Below the pieces are notes generated by a model. It was given only the letters and a program-made list of their open reading frames with translations. It searched no databases and was not told where the DNA came from. Below are positions 7,534 through 11,573 of a stretch of 11,573 nucleotides of DNA, in pieces; within the stretch, counting starts at the first letter, position 1; every line of letters starts with the position of its first letter. Both the position numbers and the translations under genes were made by a program. This stretch comes from an uncultured Erysipelotrichaceae bacterium (GTDB lineage Bacteria > Bacillota_I > Bacilli_A > Erysipelotrichales > Erysipelotrichaceae), in contig CAJUGR010000005.1 of the NCBI GenBank assembly GCA_910586285.1, positions 1 to 11,573 of the forward strand, in the 5' to 3' direction.

Positions 7534-8412
7534 TTACAGCACATCCGCAAAATGCACTCTTAATTTCCTATAAACAAAGCTTCCCAATAATAATGCCGCG
7601 ATCGTAAAACACCAAAAATACAATGTCGTAGACGTTCGATGCCAGAAAGGAATACCGGTAATAAAGGTATCGCGATATCCTTGTATGATATAATAAAGCG
7701 GATTGATTTTTAATATCTTCAATATGATCGGTGACATGTTTTCCGCAGACCAGAAAATCGGTGTCGCCCAAAAGCCTAACTGAAGCAGAACACTGATGAT
7801 CTGAGAAAAATCTTTAAAGAACACAGTTACAGCGGAACAAAACAACGCTAAACCGATACTGATGAAAAACAGACAAAATGCATAATAGAATATCTGAAGC
7901 CATATCCATTGGGGCATATGTCCATAAAGAATATTCAATATAAATGTAAACAAAATAAAGAAAAAATGTATATACGTGGAAGAAAACACTTTTACTATCG
8001 GAATTAAATAAGTATTAAATTTTATCTTTTTTACTAAATAGCTGTACTCAAACAGACTGCCGGAACTGGTAATTAATGATTCCTGAAAGTAAATCCAGGC
8101 CAAATAAGCCGGAGATATCCACAACACAAACTCTATATTCTCTACCGGTGGATTTTTAAAGCCTACTTGAAACACAAAGTAGAAAACACCAATCGTAACC
8201 AACGGCTGAATAAAAGACCAAATGATTCCAAACACAGAGCCTGCATATTTAGATTTTAAATCATTTTTACTTAATTTTAATAATAACTCAGTATTTAACC
8301 TTATCTCTTTCCAGTTCATCTTCTCACTCTTTCTAATGAAGGATTCATCTTCACTATATTTCTTCATATAATATATTGACCTAAATTTAATGAAAATGCA
8401 ATAGGAATTCAT
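7534..8412 (-). CDS. ABC-2 type polysaccharide export permease (TagG/Wzm type)
   Basis: The membrane subunit that moves a lipid-linked glycan across the cytoplasmic membrane with the ATPase encoded next. Family features: amphipathic start of the ABC-2 domain followed by SKYAGSVFGIIWSFIQPL (54-71), about six hydrophobic segments (roughly 62-82, 96-112, 138-162, 168-197, 203-222, 263-281), the FFKDFSQI cytosolic motif (198-205), and NPLYYIIQGYRDTF (237-250) before the last membrane segment. The ATG at 8412 forms a TAATG stop-start overlap with the AlgX-like gene but has no visible Shine-Dalgarno and adds a 31-residue polar leader that family members usually lack. Met32 (8317-8319, preceded by an AAAGAGTGAG-like purine run) is an alternative start, giving about 261 residues. 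The C-terminus ends 11 bp before the ATPase gene. Confidence 0.92.
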   Translation of the reverse strand: MNSYCIFIKFRSIYYMKKYSEDESFIRKSEKMNWKEIRLNTELLLKLSKNDLKSKYAGSVFGIIWSFIQPLVTIGVFYFVFQVGFKNPPVENIEFVLWISPAYLAWIYFQESLITSSGSLFEYSYLVKKIKFNTYLIPIVKVFSSTYIHFFFILFTFILNILYGHMPQWIWLQIFYYAFCLFFISIGLALFCSAVTVFFKDFSQIISVLLQLGFWATPIFWSAENMSPIILKILKINPLYYIIQGYRDTFITGIPFWHRTSTTLYFWCFTIAALLLGSFVYRKLRVHFADVL

Positions 8413-9524
8413 TATTCATTGGAAATCAAATTCACACCATCTTCTTTTAATAAGTCAAGATTTCGCTCTACCACTTCATATACCAGGATATCCGGATGAT
8501 CCTCATTGACATAGTTAATATGATATGCATTACGATGCAGAAAAGTTGTATGAGCGAAATCCTTTGATAAATAATCGATTAAGCCTTCGCCAAAGGAGTC
8601 TCTAATGATAAACAAACGTCTTTGATCTTTTGCATCAGAGCGATATTTAATCAAAAAATTATCATCACTCTTTTCTAAGAGTTCGGTTGACACATCACTT
8701 TGATAATCTGTTATTACATCATCAAAATCATCATCAAAATATTGGGGTAAATTTGTCATTGCCACCAAATCTTCCGAAATTTGTTCTTCTCTTTTTATAC
8801 TTTTTTCCGATAAGTAATCGCGCTCTCCCTGTAATTCCTGTCGCAGCTGTTGTGCAGCTATAAAAGCACCGAGTTTATTCCAATGGGAATCATACTGATA
8901 GTAAACTTGATAATTTTCCTTTTCTTTTAACAGTTCCTCTTTGGGATCAATAATTCGGATATCAGAATTCGCCTTCAGATAGCTTATAAGAAGATCATAA
9001 CGTTTCTTTTCATTGATAATTTTATAAGCATTCGACATCTTTTCACTATAAATCTGTTCTTTATTTGGCGCTACCATAAGTATAAATTCTATCCCTCGCT
9101 CTTCAAAATAAGCAGCTGCCTTTTTCAAATTACTTTTGATAAGTTTCAATTCTTCCTCAGTGAACAAATTGGTGCCTTGATAATCAGCAATAGGATCTTC
9201 CTCCGGTTCTCCTAAATAAAATAGCCAATTATCTTTTCCCAAAGATACTTTATTGGTAGGAATTTCATGAAATAACCGATAATTCGCTGATTGGTAAAAA
9301 CCGACTAATTGACTTTTATAAGGTAAATGATCATTAAAATAAGCTTCAAATTGGGTCGGATACGTATCTAATGTCTCCCAATTAAATTCCGGTTTCTCTG
9401 CCAGAGTACGGTTTTCAAAGGTTGTATCATCTGTACCATTTTTTACAAACGGGAAACTCAATACAGGAAATATCAAAAAAGAGAAGAACAGAATAATCAC
9501 TGATTTTTTATATGTTTGCATCAT
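8412..9524 (-). CDS. AlgX/AlgJ-like SGNH-fold O-acetyltransferase, membrane-anchored
   Basis: A probable extracytoplasmic enzyme that takes acetyl groups delivered by the adjacent MBOAT protein and esterifies them to an exported glycan. From the ATG at 9524 (370 residues): one N-terminal signal-anchor (about 7-27) without an obvious cleavage site, a family-typical front region with FENRTLAEKPEF (36-47) and YFNDHLPYKSQL (62-73), and WLFY (100-103). The putative catalytic triad is in the AlgX arrangement: DSHW supplies Asp212 and His214, and RDSFG supplies Ser310. An acidic stretch FDDDFDD (263-269) lies between them. GAGG upstream is spaced 5 nt from the ATG at 9524 and 8 nt from a second ATG at 9521; a GTG at 9530 has no suitable site. 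The gap to the MBOAT stop is 11 bp, and its own stop overlaps the permease start. Acetyl as the acyl group is inferred; DltD is a less likely relative. Confidence 0.88.
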   Translation of the reverse strand: MMQTYKKSVIILFFSFLIFPVLSFPFVKNGTDDTTFENRTLAEKPEFNWETLDTYPTQFEAYFNDHLPYKSQLVGFYQSANYRLFHEIPTNKVSLGKDNWLFYLGEPEEDPIADYQGTNLFTEEELKLIKSNLKKAAAYFEERGIEFILMVAPNKEQIYSEKMSNAYKIINEKKRYDLLISYLKANSDIRIIDPKEELLKEKENYQVYYQYDSHWNKLGAFIAAQQLRQELQGERDYLSEKSIKREEQISEDLVAMTNLPQYFDDDFDDVITDYQSDVSTELLEKSDDNFLIKYRSDAKDQRRLFIIRDSFGEGLIDYLSKDFAHTTFLHRNAYHINYVNEDHPDILVYEVVERNLDLLKEDGVNLISNE

Positions 9525-9535
9525 TATCACCTCAC

Positions 9536-10927
9536 TTAGAACCGAAAATAGATAAATGGATTATAGGCATTGTTTGCCAGCATCAAAACAGAAATAAAGG
9601 TGATGGCAAAAATCGCAATGCATTCAAAGCAACACTTTACCTTTTCACTCAAGCAGAAAGGCAATTTTACAAGCGGAAAAGCAAATATAATGCCGACAAT
9701 AAAGAGAAGAATATCCTTTATATTCACAAATTGAAGAATACTGTAAACACTGCCTTTCATGCTGAACATGACAGCTAAAACTTCTCTTCCTTCTGTGAAA
9801 TGATCAAAGCGGAAAATGGTCCATCCGATCAAAACCATTAAAATACAATATAAGTGATTCAGAAATTTATATTTATTTTTTTCTAGGTATTTACCCAAAA
9901 ACAATCGTTCTAATACCAAAAGGCCGCCATGATAAAGACCCCATATAACAAAATTCATACTTGCGCCATGCCACAATCCGGTTACCAAAAAAACGATTAG
10001 TAAATTCACATAAGTTCGACATGTTCCTTTTCTGTTTCCGCCCAAGGGAATGTATAAATAATCACGAAACCACGAAGAAAGAGAAATATGCCATCTTCTC
10101 CAGAATTCCTTAATCGATTGCGATATATAAGGAAAATTAAAGTTTTCAAGAAATTCAAAGCCAAACATCTTTCCCAAACCGATTGCCATATCACTATATC
10201 CACTGAAATCAAAATAAATTTGCAGCATATAGAACCCCATTGCGATCCAACATATTAAGGATCCTAATTCATGGGCATTAATTTCAAAAATTCTATCAGC
10301 GACTTGGGCATAAGTATTAGCAAGAATTACTTTTTTTCCTAACCCATATACGAAGCGCTGAATTCCCGCATAGACCTGATCAGTATTAATGGTTCTGTGA
10401 TCAATTTGTTTCTCAATGTCCTTGTATTGGACAATGGGACCCGCAATTAATTGAGGAAAGAGAGAAATATACAAAGCCAATTTGCCGATATTTTTCTGCG
10501 CCTTGGTCACTCCCCGATAGATATCCACTACATAAGACATCGCCTGAAACGTATAAAAAGATATTCCGATCGGCAATGCAATATCCCGTGATGCAATAAT
10601 CTCATGATTTGCCACAGCATTAATAATGCCGACAAAAAAATTAAAGTATTTATAATAGCCAAGCAAACCGACATTTAAAACAATAGCTGCAATTAACCAC
10701 ATTGATTTCTGCGGCTTTCCTTTGCAGCTTTCAAGCAAGATACCAAATAAATAGTTAATACCGATAGAAATCAACATTAATAGAATATATCGCGGTTCTC
10801 CCCATGCATAAAAAAACAAACTGGCAACCAAAAGAATGATGTTTTGGATTTGTGTATATTTTACTCTCGTCAAAATAAATATGATTGGAAAGAAAATCCA
10901 TAAAAAAATTAACGAACTAAAGACCAT
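9536..10927 (-). CDS. MBOAT-family membrane O-acyltransferase (AlgI/PatA/DltB type)
   Basis: A polytopic membrane protein of 463 residues that moves acyl groups, usually acetyl from acetyl-CoA, across the membrane for esterification of an extracellular polysaccharide. About ten or more hydrophobic segments span the whole length. Family motifs: LPIGISFYTFQAMSYVVD (118-135), FPQLIAGPIV (157-166), YFDFSGYSDMAIGLGKMFGF (238-257), WRRWHISLSSWFRDYLYIPL (276-295) with a conserved His280, and TGLWHG (316-321) with the essential MBOAT His320. All expected residues are present. It is the first gene after a sigma-A promoter, with an AGAGGTG ribosome site (10933-10939) 5 nt before the ATG. The neighbouring SGNH-type gene is the usual partner in AlgI-AlgJ/X and PatA-PatB pairs. 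DltB is the main alternative, but no dltA or dltC is visible and the export context favours polysaccharide acetylation. Confidence 0.94.
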   Translation of the reverse strand: MVFSSLIFLWIFFPIIFILTRVKYTQIQNIILLVASLFFYAWGEPRYILLMLISIGINYLFGILLESCKGKPQKSMWLIAAIVLNVGLLGYYKYFNFFVGIINAVANHEIIASRDIALPIGISFYTFQAMSYVVDIYRGVTKAQKNIGKLALYISLFPQLIAGPIVQYKDIEKQIDHRTINTDQVYAGIQRFVYGLGKKVILANTYAQVADRIFEINAHELGSLICWIAMGFYMLQIYFDFSGYSDMAIGLGKMFGFEFLENFNFPYISQSIKEFWRRWHISLSSWFRDYLYIPLGGNRKGTCRTYVNLLIVFLVTGLWHGASMNFVIWGLYHGGLLVLERLFLGKYLEKNKYKFLNHLYCILMVLIGWTIFRFDHFTEGREVLAVMFSMKGSVYSILQFVNIKDILLFIVGIIFAFPLVKLPFCLSEKVKCCFECIAIFAITFISVLMLANNAYNPFIYFRF

Positions 10928-10953
10928 GGTTTCACCTCTGTAAATACATATTT

Positions 10954-10982
10954 ATTATACCTTTTAATATGAGCAAAAGCAA
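10954..10982 (-). promoter_or_regulatory. Sigma-A promoter of the acetylation/export operon
   Basis: The minus strand has -35 TTGCTT (10977-10982) and a perfect -10 TATAAT (10954-10959) with an optimal 17-bp spacer. Start of transcription is expected near 10947, giving a leader of about 20 nt with the Shine-Dalgarno at 10933-10939. It lies directly after the terminator of the upstream lysozyme gene, so it is the natural origin of the six-gene operon down to 2341. Confidence 0.8.
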
Positions 10983-11014
10983 CACAGAACCCTCGAAACG
11001 AAAGTTGTAAACAC

Positions 11015-11042
11015 AAAAAAGCAGCGATACTCAGCCGCTGCC
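11015..11042 (-). terminator. Intrinsic terminator of the GH25 gene
   Basis: On the minus strand GCAGCG pairs with CGCTGC (11036-11041 with 11021-11026) around a 9-nt loop, extended by one G:U pair, and is followed at once by six U residues (11015-11020). It begins directly after the TAA stop at 11043-11045 and insulates the lysozyme gene from the glycan operon. Confidence 0.88.
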
Positions 11043-11573
11043 TTAACGATACCAAATATTCATATCAAACCGTTTTCCATCAATAATAGCATTATTGGTG
11101 AACTGCCACATGGTATAATCACCTTTATAATCACAATGATCATTCCATTGTGCCACCCATACATCTCTTCCTTGTAATGACCAAGGTTCAATTTTGTTAT
11201 TCAGCCAATTCAAATTGGCGTAAACACCGGCACGATAACCGCCTTTTTCAATCGTCGTACAGAAGGCATCAATAATAGCGGAAATTTGGCTTTTGCTCAA
11301 ATTGCTTTGACATTTGTCTTCAATATCAAAGTATATCGGTGTATCAATATATCTGCCATTCAATATTGATAAAATATGATTGGCTTCATTTCTTGCGTCA
11401 TTTACCGTTGTGGAATAAGAATAATGGTAAACGCCTATCTTCATACCGTTGGTATAGGCATCGTATATATTCTTTTCAAAACGATAATCTTCTCTACCTG
11501 CAATGGCATCACCAAAACTTGCACGGATAATCGCAAAACTGACATCATTTGCTTTTAACGCGTTCCAATTAAT
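11043..11573 (-). CDS. GH25 muramidase (lysozyme-like), 3' part
   Basis: A peptidoglycan hydrolase that cleaves the MurNAc-GlcNAc beta-1,4 bond. The frame is open from the right edge for 176 residues to a TAA; the 5' end, with the first catalytic Asp and any signal peptide, is outside. An internal ATG at 11442-11444 is not the start, because the family sequence continues upstream of it. Counting from the first codon in the window: INWNALKANDVSFAIIRASF (1-20) is a classic GH25 strand block, followed by MKIGVYHYSY (44-53), the catalytic DxE in YFDIED (Asp83, Glu85), GYRAGVYANLNWL (112-124), WVAQW (139-143), YTMWQF (153-158) and FDMN (169-172), which closes the barrel. The protein ends with the catalytic domain, so any wall-binding repeats must lie N-terminally. 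Its own terminator separates it from the glycan operon. It could be an autolysin or a prophage endolysin; the visible context does not decide. Confidence 0.92.
   Translation of the reverse strand: MNWNALKANDVSFAIIRASFGDAIAGREDYRFEKNIYDAYTNGMKIGVYHYSYSTTVNDARNEANHILSILNGRYIDTPIYFDIEDKCQSNLSKSQISAIIDAFCTTIEKGGYRAGVYANLNWLNNKIEPWSLQGRDVWVAQWNDHCDYKGDYTMWQFTNNAIIDGKRFDMNIWYR

Noticed and set aside
9528..9530. GTG as start of the AlgX-like protein
   Set aside because: The Shine-Dalgarno overlaps or follows this codon, whereas the ATG at 9524 is well placed behind GAGG.
9536..10927. DltB of a D-alanylation operon
   Set aside because: No dltA or dltC is adjacent, and the partner gene has AlgX-like DSHW and RDSFG motifs inside a glycan export operon. 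A DltB relationship is limited to the shared MBOAT fold.
1..11573. CRISPR arrays, tRNA/rRNA genes, insertion sequences and riboswitches
   Set aside because: No regularly spaced repeats, tRNA-like clover-leaf sequence, transposase frames or long structured leaders were seen; the two intergenic regions are about 104 and 115 bp and are explained by promoters and a terminator.

Overview
The window reads as part of a surface-glycan (cell-wall or capsular polysaccharide) locus from a low-GC Gram-positive anaerobe of the Bacillota. The basis is AT-rich DNA, purine-rich Shine-Dalgarno sites, sigma-A-type promoters, and TagGH/Wzm-Wzt, WsaF-like and GH25 families whose homologues are common in Bacilli, Erysipelotrichia and Clostridia. 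The sequence alone does not fix genus or species. All supported genes lie on the minus strand, so transcription runs from the right end to the left end.

Layout in transcription order. (1) The 3' part of a GH25 muramidase gene (11043-11573) enters at the right edge and ends in a clear intrinsic terminator. (2) A sigma-A promoter at 10954-10982 starts a compact operon with gaps or overlaps of about 11 bp or less: an MBOAT O-acyltransferase (AlgI/DltB type), an AlgX/AlgJ-type SGNH-fold partner, a TagG/Wzm-type ABC permease, a TagH/Wzt-type ATPase with an extra C-terminal carbohydrate-recognition-like domain, a large fused methyltransferase/GT2 protein, and a WsaF-like GT4 glycosyltransferase. 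(3) After a 104-bp gap holding a promoter with perfect TTGACA/TATAAT hexamers, a second unit encodes UDP-glucose 6-dehydrogenase and, 18 bp later, a GTG-started polytopic membrane protein that runs off the left edge.

Inferred joint role: the fused GT/methyltransferase and the WsaF-like GT build a lipid-linked glycan in the cytoplasm. The ABC transporter exports it, and the Wzt-like C-terminal domain may read a methylated chain end. The MBOAT/AlgX pair O-acetylates the glycan outside the membrane. Ugd supplies UDP-glucuronate. The initiating sugar-phosphate transferase, other nucleotide-sugar genes and the LCP-type ligase are not in the window and would be expected nearby.

The most interesting element is the combination of a methyltransferase-GT fusion overlapping a Wzt ATPase with a recognition domain, plus an acetylation pair in the same operon. 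It looks like a Gram-positive counterpart of the cap-then-export logic of Gram-negative O-antigens such as O9a, with a second decoration step. No mobile elements, RNA genes or CRISPR arrays were seen, and no gene-free stretch exceeds about 120 bp.
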